The notes under the pieces: generated by a model | Databases searched by the model: none | What the model was told of the DNA's origin: nothing | What the model saw: only the letters and a program-made list of their open reading frames with translations | Assembly (NCBI GenBank): GCA_963691655.1 | Contig: OY829326.1 | Location: 75,509,235 to 75,573,234, forward strand | DNA: 64,000 bases | Direction: 5' to 3' | From: Toxonevra muliebris | Taxonomy: Eukaryota; Arthropoda; Insecta; Diptera; Pallopteridae | Made by a program: the position numbers and the translations under genes | Part shown: in pieces, positions 11,656 to 23,896 of the stretch | How the letters are laid out: each line of letters opens with the position of its first letter | Position numbering within the stretch: the stretch's first letter is position 1

Positions 11656-12768
11656 ATGGAAATAAGTATCCTAGAGGGTAACCGATTTCCGGCAAATCCT
11701 TCCGCTCTGACGGCAAGCCCCACGGTTCTGGGAGGGGCAAATTCATGTTTATTCGACTCTATAGTTGAAACCTCTACAAATATAAATCCAAACTTAAACA
11801 ATAACAACGTTTTCTCCTTAAAAAAACGCACAAAAATTGGTTTGTGGAACGTGCGATACCTGTCCGATTGCTGCAAACTACAACAAGTCGCAAATAAAAG
11901 CAAAAAACTGGCAATTGAAATTTTGGGCTTAAGCGAAAGTCGATGGAATGAGTTCGGCGAAATATCACTTCGATATGGCGAAAAATTTCTATACTCTGGC
12001 AGAGAAATACATGATGTGCACAGCGACGGTGTGGGATTACTCCTGACCAAACGCGCGTACCAATCACTTATGACGTGGAAACCAATTAGCAACCGCATCA
12101 TTATGGCTCGTTTCCACTCTAAGATACGTAACATCACAATTGTGCAAGTGTATGCCCCAACGGAAGTCGCAGACATTGATATTAAAACATCTTTTTACAG
12201 CAGTCTAACAAAAACGCTTACAAAAATCCCTAAAGGTGACATCGTTATCTGCATGGGCGGCTTCATTGCCAATGTAGGGGCGGAAAACTCCTGCTACGAA
12301 CATGTCATGGGCAAACAAGGAATTGGCTCACGAAACGTAAATGACGAGCTTTTATTAGAGGCATGCAGCTTATTCGATCTACTGGTGGGAGGCACTCTTT
12401 TTAAGCATAAAGATTGTCACAAAACAAAGTGGACTTCCCCAGATAGTAGAACGGAAAACCAAATTGACCATATATGCATAAGCAAAAAATTGAGACACAG
12501 TTTGTGCGATGTCCGTGTCAGACGTAGCGCGGACATCGGGCCAGACCACCATCTGGTTCTAGCCGTACTGCAGCTAAAAGTAGCTGCCACGCACAACAAA
12601 GTAGCAAAGACCACAACTACTAGGTTCGATATCAATAAGCTCAGCAACATTCTAGTGCGCCACAAGTTTAATACAGCAATCGACCACAAACTACCCTACG
12701 AGTTTAACAAATCTGATAACGCAGAAGTTCGTTTGAACTACGTTAAAGCAGCTTTTCTATCAAACTAG
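11656..12768 (+). pseudogene. LINE endonuclease domain, catalytically altered
   Basis: This 370-codon frame opens at an ATG and covers a whole APE-type endonuclease. Visible blocks are KIGLWNVRYL (N-terminal strand), GLSESRWNEFG with the metal-binding Glu, a DGVGLLLTK strand, IVQVYAPTE, and GPDHHLVLA with the catalytic Asp-His pair. The normally invariant GDFNA block is replaced by MGGFIANVG, losing the catalytic Asp and Asn, so this copy should be unable to nick DNA. The frame stops at 12768, before the RT. Confidence 0.8.
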
Positions 12769-13235
12769 TGAAGAGATCCTTGGCCGTCCCATAGAGAAAA
12801 AAAATTGTTAAGCGATAAAATCTGGAATCTCATCGAAGAGAGGAGAGCAGCAAAAAGAGCTAGAGAATTAGCAAATTCGATTGAACAGCGTGTGGCAGCT
12901 GTAGCTACTTATAACGATCTCATTAAGAGGGTTAAAAAGTCATGCCGAAGAGATAAATGTAATTGGATAGACAACCTAGCCTGAGAAGCGGAAGCAGCAG
13001 CAAACAACAATAACACCAGAGAAGTCTACGACAAGCCGAAAACTATCAGATAAAAAAACGTCGTGCTGAACATCCTATAAGATCTAAATCAGGCGTTCTT
13101 CTCACATCCACTGCAGACCAATTATCGCGTTGGCGAGAACATTTCTTAGATACCTTTGGCAAAGAAGCACCCGAAAATTAATCTACTCTAACCAATGCAC
13201 CCGATACATGCCTAAAAATCAACACCAATCCACCT

Positions 13236-14534
13236 TTGCTAAACGAAATCATAATGGCAATAAAAAGGCTCAAAAACCATAAATCTCCAGGCTATAATCA
13301 TATTCCATCTGAAGTACTAAAAGCTAGCCCTATAAACACCGCAAAGCTGCTGCCAGTATTCGAAGCAATCTGGAGTCCAGAGTCAAATGCCCAGCGATTG
13401 GCTACAGGGAACACTAATAAAAATTCCCAAAAAAGGTGACTTAACACAGTGTAAAAATTATAGAGGCATAATGCTCCTATCAATTCCATCGAAAGTTCTT
13501 ACACGAGTTCTGCTTAACCCCATCGATAATACTTTGGATAAGACAATCAGAAAACAACAAGCTGGATTTCGTGAAAATAGATCCTGTATTGACCAAATTA
13601 ATAGCTTGAGAGTCATTGTCGAACAGGTAAACGAGTGGCAGTCTTCCCTACACCTTGCATTCGTCGATTTTATCACAGCATTTTACACAATTTTTCGCAA
13701 CATGATGTGGGAAGCTTTAGCCAAGTGCGGCATCCCAAATAAGCTAATTCTTCTTATAAAGGCCCAATACGAAGGCTGACTGATGTCGCTGATCCTTTTC
13801 CTACTGGTCCTTGATCAGGTTTTGCACAACACATTACATGGGAAAAACCGAGGCATCCCCTGGAGCTTCACAAAACAGCTAGAAGATATCGACTACGCCG
13901 ACGACATCTACTTTTTATCCGTAAGGCACTCAAATATGCAGTCTAAACTAGATTATTTATCCGCCGAATCAGCAAAAGTCGGATTAAAAATCAACGCCAA
14001 CAAAAACAAAGCTATGAAGATAAAGGCAAATCCCATTAGCACATTCTCGGTGCAAACAGCAAAGATCGAGTCCGTTGACCGCTTCACATACTGAGGAAGC
14101 ATCATTTCATCCGAGGACAGCGCTAACCAAGATATTGAAGCGAGAGTTAGAAAAGCGAACGGTGCTTTCTCGCAGCTACGCACTATTTGGAGCTCACACT
14201 TAATATCTGCAAATACAAAAATTAAAATCTTCAAATCCATCGTCATATCTGTGCTGCTTTATGGTTGCGAAACTTGGCTTACCACCGAAGCGCTAAATCA
14301 TAACCTGTAACACACTGCGTAAAGATCAGAATGAACAACAATTGCCAACAAGCTCTAGACTGGAATCCGCAAGGCTCTAGAAAGCTAGAACGCCCAAAGA
14401 TCACGTGGAAATGCAGTCTATTGAAAGACATAGAGAAAACAGGGAAAACATGGAATGAAGTTAAGGCACTAGCTAACAACCGAACAGGCTGCATATGCTT
14501 TGTAGTGGCCCTATGCACCACTAGGTGTTAAACG
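13236..14534 (+). pseudogene. LINE reverse transcriptase domain, frameshifted
   Basis: RT blocks occur in order across three frames: IKRLKNHKSPGYNHIPSEVLK (13236 onward), IPKKGDLTQCKNYRGIMLLS, QQAGFRENRSCIDQI, FVDFITAFYTIFR (motif A; first Asp kept, the Asp of AFD changed to Tyr), then after a small deletion near 13780 the LFLLVLDQVL block, DYADDIYFLS (YADD catalytic motif intact) and VLLYGCETW near 14260. The deletion removes the usual GVRQGC segment. A stop follows at about 14093 and the tail continues to 14531. Confidence 0.8.
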
Positions 14535-14560
14535 GAACTGATGTCGATGATATAAAATAT

Positions 14561-15928
14561 TTAAATACTTAAAACAAATTGATAAAAAACTCATTCAAGA
14601 ACAAATAATTTTAGGCGTTCAAACTTTCTCACTTCATAAAACCACGCTCATTAGTTTTTTATTTTTTTTTAACTCTAAAAGCGATCACCTTTTATAATAA
14701 AGGTCGGCGCTTTCAGCTTCCAATATCCAGAAGTATTTGGGTGCAGCGCACATTTATCAAAATTGGGCAGGCCTGCTTTGAGGAGATTTTTAATAGACGA
14801 AGATCGTCTACATTTACGTTTATGGGAATTTCATTGCTATGAAGGTTGTTGTTTTACAAAAAAAAGTCGGTAAGAACATCCTTATACCTAAAACACAATT
14901 AAGCTTTGCGGCTGCTTTGCTTTGACGTTTAAAGTAGAATCGTATGCATTCATTCGCAGCAAAATACAATTTGTCCGCAGTAGAGCTACTCTCTACTTTC
15001 AACGCTTTTTAGCAGTTGTTGTGGTTGTTCGATGTTATTGTTTTTTTCAAAGTGCGAATCGGGGAAAAAGAAAATACGGGTGTTGTACTAAAAAATTATA
15101 GATTAAATATGTAAAATTGAATGTGATATTTATGAATAAAATTAATTCTTTTAAGGGACATTTAATTTCTTTGGTGCTTTTTGTATGAGCTCTCGGATCT
15201 ATTGTCTTTGTTGCGCAGACGTTTGTTACTGTTTGTGGATTGAGTAACCACCATATGCCATGAGAGTAAAAAACTTGAAATCAATTAAATCATCATCATC
15301 CGAATCCATAATTTTGTAATTTTATTTCTTTAATAATTGGCAAAAAAAAAACTCAACGCACGTAATATTGTGTTTTAAGAAAAACTTAGATCGAGCTTTT
15401 TGGGAGAAAAAAAAAACAAAAACGATATAAAGCGAATAACTGTAATATCAATAGGCATTAATCCTATAACATACTCGCAATGCGAAGTTTTTTCTTTTAT
15501 CACGGTTCGCGGTGTTTTTAGTAAAGCTTGGACATCAACGGGAAATTTTTTTTCTTAAAATCGGTAGTAATTCATTTGCGGCAGATTTTTATTAATTATA
15601 TTATTTTTAGTAATCCACTTCGCGATTTTTATATTAAAATATTCACTATTTTCCAAAATATTGAAATTTTCATTTCCACTCTGTTTTATACCTTCTACTT
15701 CTCTTAATCCCATTCATTGATATCTCACTTTTGTTTTAATACTCGCACTTTGTAGTGTTCTTTTAGTTGTTTTAAATTTGGTTTTACCTTTAGTTATTGT
15801 ATTTAAAAAAATGTATGCGCGCGCCAATTTTTCACTTTTTTTCATTTGAATTCAAATGAATGACGGTGCTGCCAGATAAAACTTTCTGTAAATCATCAAA
15901 ATAAAAATTAAACGATATTTGTTTCAAT
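14561..15928. other. Gene-free stretch
   Basis: AT-rich DNA with no recognised exon or RNA gene. It ends at the 8-bp left flank of the hAT-type MITE. Confidence 0.4.
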
Positions 15929-16272
15929 TAGAGATGGGAGCGTGACATGAATTTTACATGACATGCTTGATAATGCGATGTTAAAAAATCAACCCTGTGT
16001 TTTTCTTCACCTAATAATCTTGCAAATTCGAAATCTGGCATCACTATGTAACATATAATATATGTATTTTATTTATGTAAGCATTTTATTTCTTATTTAC
16101 ATAAATAAAAATTTAAGATTAAAAAGACTGCATGCGTGAATATGCGAGTAATTTTTTGGAAAATTTTCAACATGCATGTATTTTTTTGGGTTTGTTTTTG
16201 AAATGCCAGCGTGCGTGAACGTGTGAGTATTTTCATAGCGTGAGTCAAAAAGTACTCACGCGCCCATCTCTA
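15929..16272. mobile_element. hAT-type MITE, 344 bp
   Basis: The termini are inverted repeats (TAGAGATGGGAGCGTGA at the left; the complement of the right end reads TAGAGATGGGCGCGTGA), one mismatch in 17. The flanking octamers GTTTCAAT and CTTTAAAT agree at 6 of 8 positions, compatible with an aged hAT target duplication. The interior has repeated GTGAG/ACATG-like subterminal motifs and no coding capacity. It lies about 580 bp upstream of the first zinc-finger gene. Confidence 0.6.
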
Positions 16273-16850
16273 CTTTAAATGACATAAAACTTTGTATCAG
16301 CAATTGCTGACAGCTAAATGAATCGTCAGTCGACTTTCATAACATATTCGGAAAACTATGCAGAAAAATTAAAATAAGCGATAAAAGTCTTTCGGGAATA
16401 CTTCGTATTTTACGATAGCCGCCAAAAACAAAATTTGGGCTAGCTGGGTATTTCTTCTATTCTTCATTTAATTTTCTGTTGCACAGCAAACAACTGCTCT
16501 CAGTTACTCAGGGTTGTATTCACAAACGCATAAGTTAGAGAGATCGTTTGTACATAGAAATTATCGTGCAAACATATACAAATTGTGTAAATGAATTTAC
16601 ACACACAATTTAGATGCTCAAGCGAGCCTGAATACCCTTAATAACATGTTTCAAATGGAATACGTTTACTTCCGGATATCATAAAAAGTATTTAAATAGT
16701 GCTTACTTTTGCATTACTGTTTGTTCTTCACATAGGCTTGTATTATTATTCTACTGTGAATAACAAAAGAGAAAAAGAAGAATAAGAGTCAAAATAATCA
16801 ATTGATTTTAGACTTTGTTTTGAAAATAAATATTTGTATTTAAAAGAACT
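16273..16850. other. Upstream region of first zinc-finger gene
   Basis: It presumably contains the promoter and 5' UTR, but no clear TATA or initiator was fixed. A block around 16740-16800 (TTCTACTGTGAATA followed by GAA-rich sequence) is repeated upstream of the second zinc-finger gene near 19725-19760, showing that the tandem duplication included 5' flanking DNA. Confidence 0.5.
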
Positions 16851-17841
16851 ATGTATAAATTAAAGTTGTTGAGAAGGTGTAGAGTTTGCTTGGAAAATAA
16901 GTTGTTCTGTAAACCACTCTTTGACAAGGTGCTTGCTCAGTATTTACCTACGTTGATAGAAAATATATGTGCCGTCCAGGTAAGGATTCTCAGCCAATTC
17001 TTTTAGCTGCTGTAAATGAAAAATATCTTTACAGCTTTCGCAACAGGATGAATTCGATTCAGTTGCGTGTCTTGAATGTGCCATGGCGCTGATTCAAGCG
17101 GAAAACATTAGAAATAAGTTTCTATCATCTCATGAAATACTTCAAAAACAAAAAATATATGTAAAGGAAGAAGAAGTGGAGGAGAATCATGTAGACGAAT
17201 ATAATGAAGATACAACTTACAACGATATTGTAGAAGAAGAAGAAACTGAGAATTTAGAGGTAACAGAGATCCAGAGTATGGAGCCATTCGAAGATGAACC
17301 AAAAGATACAGTCCTTATTCCTACCAAAAGTCAATATCAGCGTGTGAATAATGGAGAACAAGCTGTAACTGTCAATCGAAAATACAATTTACACTTCACC
17401 TGTGATTTGTGCTCCTATGAATCAGATTTTGTAAAATATTTTCGCAATCATATGATCGAAGTACATAAAGTGGAAAGACCACGAATATTTAAATGTGAGC
17501 TATGTAGTGGATCATTTGTGGAGCACACATCTCTGCAAGAACATATAGCCCGAGTGCACGAACCCGAACCACCATTACTGAGATATCTTTGTTCGGAGTG
17601 TGGTAAGGCATTTAACAGACGATCTCACTTCGTTCGGCATTCTTATGTGCACAAACCGGACAAAATGCCATTCAGCTGCGGAATGTGCCCAAAGTTATTT
17701 GCATCTCGGTCTAACATGCAACGTCATATTTTAGCCCATCATTCTAAAGGGAAACCTTACTCTTGCGAAATATGCGAAAGAAAATTTGGTGATATTTACG
17801 TTTTGAAAAGTCACAAAAAACGTGTTCACCATTGGACATAA
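16851..17841 (+). CDS. ZAD-type C2H2 zinc-finger protein, copy 1
   Basis: Two coding exons, 16851-16979 and 17035-17841, are joined by a 55-nt GT-AG intron in phase 0, giving 311 residues. The start at 16851 is chosen because it opens MYKLKLLRRCRVCLE, a typical beginning of a ZAD (zinc-finger-associated) domain. The four ZAD cysteines are at 10, 13, 55 and 58 (CRVC and CLEC), so the intron splits the ZAD. An acidic linker follows (about 84-140), then five C2H2 fingers (about 164-308). The protein is expected to be a nuclear DNA-binding regulator; ZAD domains mediate dimerisation and the fingers bind DNA. No target can be inferred. A close paralogue lies 2 kb downstream in the same orientation. 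Confidence 0.9.
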
Positions 17842-19820
17842 TTATTTTTAAGATTTTTATATACTTTTTCTCCAAATATAAACTTTTGTTCAACTATAAA
17901 TTTGCAAAGAATACCGAAACATTGTACAAATATCTACACTGACGTTTAGCGAATAACTGGGTACGCCATCGGGATTAGTCTTCAAATTATATAGAAATGA
18001 TGTAACAGGTGTCTGATGCAAGTTTCGTTGAATAGTGTTATTTAAAAAAAATTGAAACCTAACACTAGAAATATGTAAACTAACAAAACAAGTGAAAAAG
18101 AATTGTGCAATATGCAACTTTCTAAATATACATATATTGTGGCTGTTTTATATATGTATATTAATTTATGTGAAAAGAATAAGTTACTGTAGCGTAAAAA
18201 CGCGCGGTAACCACACTTGAGTATTTTACCAGAAAACTGGGAAACGTTTTCAAACGTTCGCTTTGAAAATATATATCTGACAGAGCTAGTTGCAACTTCT
18301 GTTAAGCTGCATTTTCCAGGTTTATATATATGATGTTAAGGACAAAATATTCTTACTAAGCTCGATTTCATATGCTGAGGAATAAAATCAGTCGTGTAAC
18401 AAATTTTCCTAAGAACATAATTAATTTTACTTATACTTAGTAGAGTTAATATACCATAAATATTAGAGAACCGTAGTCGGTTTCTTCATACAAAATAATT
18501 TCTTTTATGACATTTGAGTTAACATCTAAACTGATATTTGTGATGTTTATTATATCATGAGAGTGCTCTCTCCATCTACGATCTTATACGTATGTGCTTG
18601 TGAGTAATACCTCATTGTGTTGGTTCTTAACGTATTTCTGTTCAGTTAGGCGTTCTATCTAATATTTGATTCAGCTTTCTCAGATTATTTCCTCCTACTG
18701 TTATTTCTGCATCACTAGCTACTTTATCATGTAATTTGATGCTGATATGTTATTAAACTTAGCTAATTTTTCGTATTTCTGCTTTAAGGAGTAATTATTT
18801 TTAATCCTTGTTGCATCAGAGATCTCGAATGTATCTTTTTCTGGATATAGTACACCAAGTTTTTCTTCCGTGATTCGCTTGATTATTGCATCAACTACAT
18901 TCGCGTATATGGTTGGCAATTTATTTTTGAAATAAAGGAAACGTCAAATAATAACAAAAAATCTTTATATAAGTTAAAACGTAAAATGAATTGTAAAGAT
19001 TCAACCGCCACTACAAGTCTCTTCTCCATGGGAATTTATTTCCTATATTTAGTGTCCACTTTGCCAATACCTTAGACGAAACCACACAGTTTATTGAAAG
19101 AACTTCGAGCCATTTGCAAGTTTTCTTTAAAAAATTGGACGCTATTTACTTGGCAGATGGTTTCCGAAAAAGTTGTTGCAAGCTCCTAAAAAATTGAATG
19201 TGTTATCAATGAACTTAAGATACGTTAAATACTAGTAAATACTAGTTTCCAAAATCTCGGAACAGGATGTAAGGTTTTATTTGTAGTCAACCAAATCAAC
19301 AATTTCTTTCGATGATCGATCAGTTTCTTAAAATGTATTTGTTGTTTTGTTTTATAGAGACTTATTTTACGTTTGTAGATTTCATCCACATATCTTATAA
19401 AATTTAAAGAAATGTTCGAATGATTGCAATATTTGCATTGCCAACCGATTCTTTTTTTTTATTTTTTTGTTTCTTTTTCAAGTTTTTTGTTTTGTCAATC
19501 ATATATTACTTCAAATCTATGTGAACAGTCGTAATATCACTTTGGTAATATTTCAAAATTAACATAATATTGTTTTGGTCTGATAACTACGGTTTCCACA
19601 GATATAACATCAATTCTGAAGACCCAAATTGATTCAACACTACCGCTCTATTAAAAATGTTGTATAATGAGCATTGATCAGTTGGAGCTGTTGAGTACTA
19701 TGAACGCACGCAATGCTTGTACTATTACTCTACTGTGAATAGCAAAGAAGAAGAAAGAATTAAAATATAGAACTTGAAGGATATTGCTCAGTTTGAAAAA
19801 AGTACTTTGCGTTGGGAAGA
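17842..19820. other. Spacer between the two zinc-finger paralogues
   Basis: AT-rich. A 66-codon minus-strand frame at 18719-18919 (reading MPTIYANVVDAIIKRITEEK at its start) has more balanced composition than its neighbours, but no family was recognised and no flanking exon was found. It could be a fragment of an old coding sequence. Confidence 0.4.
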
Positions 19821-20841
19821 ATGTATAAATTGAAATTATTAAGAAAGTGCAGAGTCTGTTTGGATGAAAAGTTGTTCTGTAAGTCGCTGTTCGAGAAGGT
19901 GCTTGACAATTATTTGCCTGCACTGATAGAAAATATATGTGGAGTGAAGGTAGAAAAGAACATTTGATATTTTATCAAGTTGTTAATGAAAAATTTCGTA
20001 TTTATAGATCTTGCGGCAGGATGAGCCGTATTCAGTTGTTTGTCTCGAATGTGCTATGGCATTGGTACAAGCTGATAACATAAAAAAGAAGTTTCTATCA
20101 TCTCATGAAATACTGCAAAAACAAAAAGAACTCATTAAGATAGAGGTGGACATAGATGAGGAGGAAAACCATGATATAAACGTTGAAAAAGAGGAGTATA
20201 TATACGAGCATAAAAAAGACCATATAGATGAGGAAAAAGAGGAGTATATAGAAGAATATATTGAAAGCGATCATTCGGAAGCATACTATAATGAATCACA
20301 ATCGGTCAAAGTAACGCGTCCTACCAAGAGTTTGTATCGTCGCGTGAAAATTGGAGAGCACGCTGTAACTATCAATCGGAAGAACGACTTACACTTCTAC
20401 TGTGATTTCTGCACGTTTGAATCTGACTTTGTAAAATATTTTCGCAAGCATATGATAGAAGAACATAATGTGGAAAAACCGCGAATATTTAAATGTCTGC
20501 AGTGTAGCGAAGCATTTGAGTATCACAAAACTTTGCAGGCGCATATTGCGCGAGAGCACGATTGCGTGCCACCAACTTTAAATTATCTTTGTTCGGAATG
20601 TGGTAAGGCATTTAGCACGCCTTCTGATTTGAGACGACATTCTTTTATACACAATCGAGACAAAATGCCTTTTCGCTGCGAAGTGTGTTCAAAGTTGTTT
20701 GCGGCGCATTGCAACTTGAAACGTCATTTCGTGGCCCACCATTCGGATGAAAAATTCGATTGTGAAATTTGCGGAAAAAAATTCGGCGATTTTTACGTTT
20801 TAAAATATCATAAAAAACATGTACACAAATATAAAGTGTGA
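19821..20841 (+). CDS. ZAD-type C2H2 zinc-finger protein, copy 2
   Basis: Exons 19821-19949 and 20008-20841 flank a 58-nt intron at the same phase-0 position as in copy 1; the product is 320 residues. The ZAD cysteines are again at 10, 13, 55 and 58. The acidic linker is longer and contains an internal near-repeat rich in DEE/EYI. Five C2H2 fingers start near residue 173. Finger 1 and finger 5 helices are almost identical to copy 1, while the helix contact positions of fingers 2-4 differ (finger 3 has T/D/R at -1/3/6 against R/H/R). Same intron, same order and shared 5' flank show a tandem duplication, and the finger changes suggest different DNA targets. Confidence 0.9.
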
Positions 20842-22655
20842 CACAAATGCCTTTATGCAAGAACAAAGTTGTATATTAAACAAGGAAATTATTTAAAAAT
20901 TGGTATTCAATCAGTGAAGTTTTAGTCTTAAAAATGTTGTATGCAACCACAATAACTGCTCTGAATTCCTTTAAGTTATTGTATTTGCGGTCTTTTAGCT
21001 TTTACACTACGCACCCGCATATGGAAAAGATCGAACGACTCAAATTCTTTGGGATGAAATAAGAAATTACACTAATTTTCACTGGGCTTACCATTTTTCT
21101 AGAAGATTTTTTAATGTTATTTCCCTTATAAATGAAAAACGGTCGAAAAACAACTTTTTAAATGACTTCTCAGGCGATTACATGAATAGTTCTAGTACGA
21201 TGATATGCTTGTAATATAAACCGTTTTTATCTGGATCGCATATTAGGATATGCAACCATGATATAAATTATGACCTTCAGCTGCGATCCTCATCTACTAC
21301 GTCAGATTGACCATGTGGCTCATTTGCGTTTACAGCTTTAAAGTTATAAATTTAACATATTTTGTATGAATGCAGCTGTCCAGCTTTGAGCTTTAAAAGA
21401 CTACAGGTAAGAGCCCACAACATTTGTTAAAAGTTAAGTGCTAAAAGGGGCCATTTTGGTTTGCAAATACTTTTTTTCCTACCTTCAGTATACAGTGGTA
21501 ATATTGATTTACTACATGTTTGAATAAATTTGAGTATTTCAAAAAAAAAAAAAAAAAAAAAAATGATGTGATTTTTCTTAGAATGTTTAGAACAGACTTG
21601 ACTTGTCTGATTTTTTTTGCTTGTTTCAATTAATTTCATGCATCAAATGTGCACTAGTATGTATGGATTTTATACAATTTGCATGCACTTTAACCCTCCT
21701 TACTTTTGTATCCACTATTGTATGTATGTTCTTTTCATATTTTAATGAAATTTGTTTCTTATTTTATACGAATAAATTTTATGTGCTGAATAATAAAAAA
21801 AAAAAACAAATTGGAAATAAAAAGAAACTGTTTAAATATTTTGTTCAAATAATTTTATTTTAAATGTGTCTTGGTATCTTGAACCGTATAATTATTACGC
21901 ATTTTGATTAATCAGAATTCTTGATTAAGCCAAACAGCCCCATTCTTTATTACCGGGAAAAAAACAAAACATTTCCAACGTAGTTATGATTATTAGTAAC
22001 TTTTTAGACTTTTCAGGACTTAAACACCTAAGCTTTTCCTAGAATTCGTACTCAGAAAATACAAAAACAATATTTTTAATTCTATTAAACAGAATGTTCA
22101 TTAATAACGTCCGTAAAATGAGAAAGTTTTCCTAAACAAAGGGAAATGGTTTTTTTAAACTATGAAGCTTGTGGTTAAAAACGAGTTTTTACCAAATCTG
22201 TAATTAGTGAGTTTTACGTCTGAACCGACATACCCTCAATACAGCCAAAAACAAGTAGGAAATGAGTGAAATTTTAATTTTAAACAAGTTCAATTAGCAC
22301 ATATTAACGTTCCAGCTAATTTTAATTTGAGAATGACTAAATATTGTTCGTAGGTGTTACTTACACTTTATTAAATTTAAATTTTTTTAATATTTCATTA
22401 GGTACTTTTTATAATATTAATTACTAATATATATTGTAAATACGTATTGCTACAAATTTGTTCAGAGAGGGAGTAAATAGGGGCATTAGGATACAAAGAT
22501 TTTTGGAAAGCATTTTTAAAAATATACAAAAATATTCACATTAAAATCATACAAGAGATAAATATAACAGAGAAACGGTGTTAGCACACACATAGCTCGA
22601 ACTATGTATCTATATAAAATGGTAATATTGAAAAAGATAAATTAGTACGACTCAT
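20842..22655. other. Gene-free stretch with an A23 tract
   Basis: Contains an uninterrupted run of about 23 adenines at 21541-21563 and other A-rich patches, but no recognisable gene. The part adjoining 22655 probably includes the 3' UTR of the minus-strand Gorab gene. Confidence 0.45.
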
Positions 22656-23896
22656 TTAACTATTATTCGTTGATGTCACCGGTGGTTCATATTCACCACT
22701 GTCTGTCAATCCAACCTTTTCCATTAGTTCAGAGAGCTTTTGTGCTTTACGATCCTCGTTGTGCGCAATTACAGTGCAAAGATGCTCTGTTAGTAGTTCC
22801 TTTTTTTCGGCAGCATTATGTAAATCTATTTTAGCTTTTAAGAATTGAGCCTCAATTTTCATATATTGTTTTCTGCAAAGCAAGTACAAATTTAATAAAT
22901 ATAGAAAAATTAACAAACCATGTGTGTACTTACTCAACATTTGCAAATTGTACACAGGCATTATCGATTTGTTTTCGAAGTATGGATACGTCCATTGACA
23001 AATCATTATCCAATTTGGCAAGTTCACTTTTAATTTCTCCAATTTTTCGAGTTTCAGCAGCAGTTTTTTGTGAGCTGAAGACAAAAAGGTTATGACATAA
23101 AAAATGTATAAAATTTTATTAGCAATTCTCAGTTTCAGGGTTTTCACTTACTGATGCTCAATAGCTTTGTAGAGCATTTCCTTCTTTTGTTTATTTTGTT
23201 CTGCAATCATTTTACGATGCGCCTCAAAATCCTTCAGCGAAATACCTTTAAATGGCGAATCCAAATTGAGCTCGCTAGGCGAAATACCAGCAGCACTATT
23301 ATACTTTGGCGCTGCTAATATTGATAAATCATCATTCAGATTGGTAGAACTAGAAGTGACATTGGTATCCATAGAGGGTAGTTTAAGAATGGAAGAATCA
23401 TTAGCATTGCCATTGCTTAAGATAGCACCATTCTTCTTATTGTTTTCATTTGGAGTCTCAGAAGTTTGTTTCATGGGCTGGTAGAAGAGAGCTTCTTCAA
23501 TTGATTTGGACATGCTGCGATCAAGATTTATCTCATCTAATGTATCATCATATTTTTCATTTGCTGTGGTGGGTGTAGTTGTTGCTGTGTTATTTTTCGC
23601 AACTGGTGCTTGCGATTGCTTATGATCTTTTATTTGCGAATTCTTCAGAATTGTATTTGGTCTTGACCAGTTTTCTGGCATTCGCCGTATGCCACCACTA
23701 TGACCTCGAAAAGCTTGTTTCACTACGAATGGGTAAAACTTTTTAATGTTAACTCATATCATACAAAATATCTACGTGTTTATATATTGGTATGTATGTA
23801 CTTACTTGTTTCCGCTGTCTGTCCATTGGGTTTTTTATTTTTATTTTCAGAAACTTTGTTGATTTCATCCTGGCTGAAGCCATTAAATTTCTCCAT
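22656..23896 (-). CDS. Gorab: RAB6-interacting golgin (GORAB)
   Basis: Four exons were deduced from GT-AG borders with consistent phases: 23896-23806, 23722-23152, 23074-22934 and 22872-22656, giving 339 residues. The N-terminal half is low complexity (Ser/Thr/Asn-rich) with conserved [16 protein letters not shown]. The C-terminal half is the golgin coiled coil: [20 protein letters not shown], then a [20 protein letters not shown] segment, then [20 protein letters not shown] and [11 protein letters not shown]. The family is a trans-Golgi coiled-coil protein that binds Rab6; Drosophila Gorab also acts in centriole duplication. The start ([15 protein letters not shown]) was chosen as the only exon with a matching phase-1 donor upstream. 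Confidence 0.92.

Larger units (their letters stand above)
11440..14560 (+). mobile_element. Non-LTR retrotransposon (EN-RT LINE), near full length, inactive
   Basis: A GC-richer 5' leader (about 11440-11655) precedes an apurinic-type endonuclease frame, a broken linker (12769-13235), a reverse transcriptase in three frames and a conserved C-terminal tail (QALDWNPQGSRKLERP...TWNEVKALANNR) ending near 14531. The order and motifs match arthropod EN-RT LINEs often labelled craniofacial development protein 2-like in automatic annotation; RTE-like is the likely clade but was not established. Multiple stops and frameshifts show it cannot encode an active protein. The exact 5' end and any target duplication could not be fixed. 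Confidence 0.8.
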
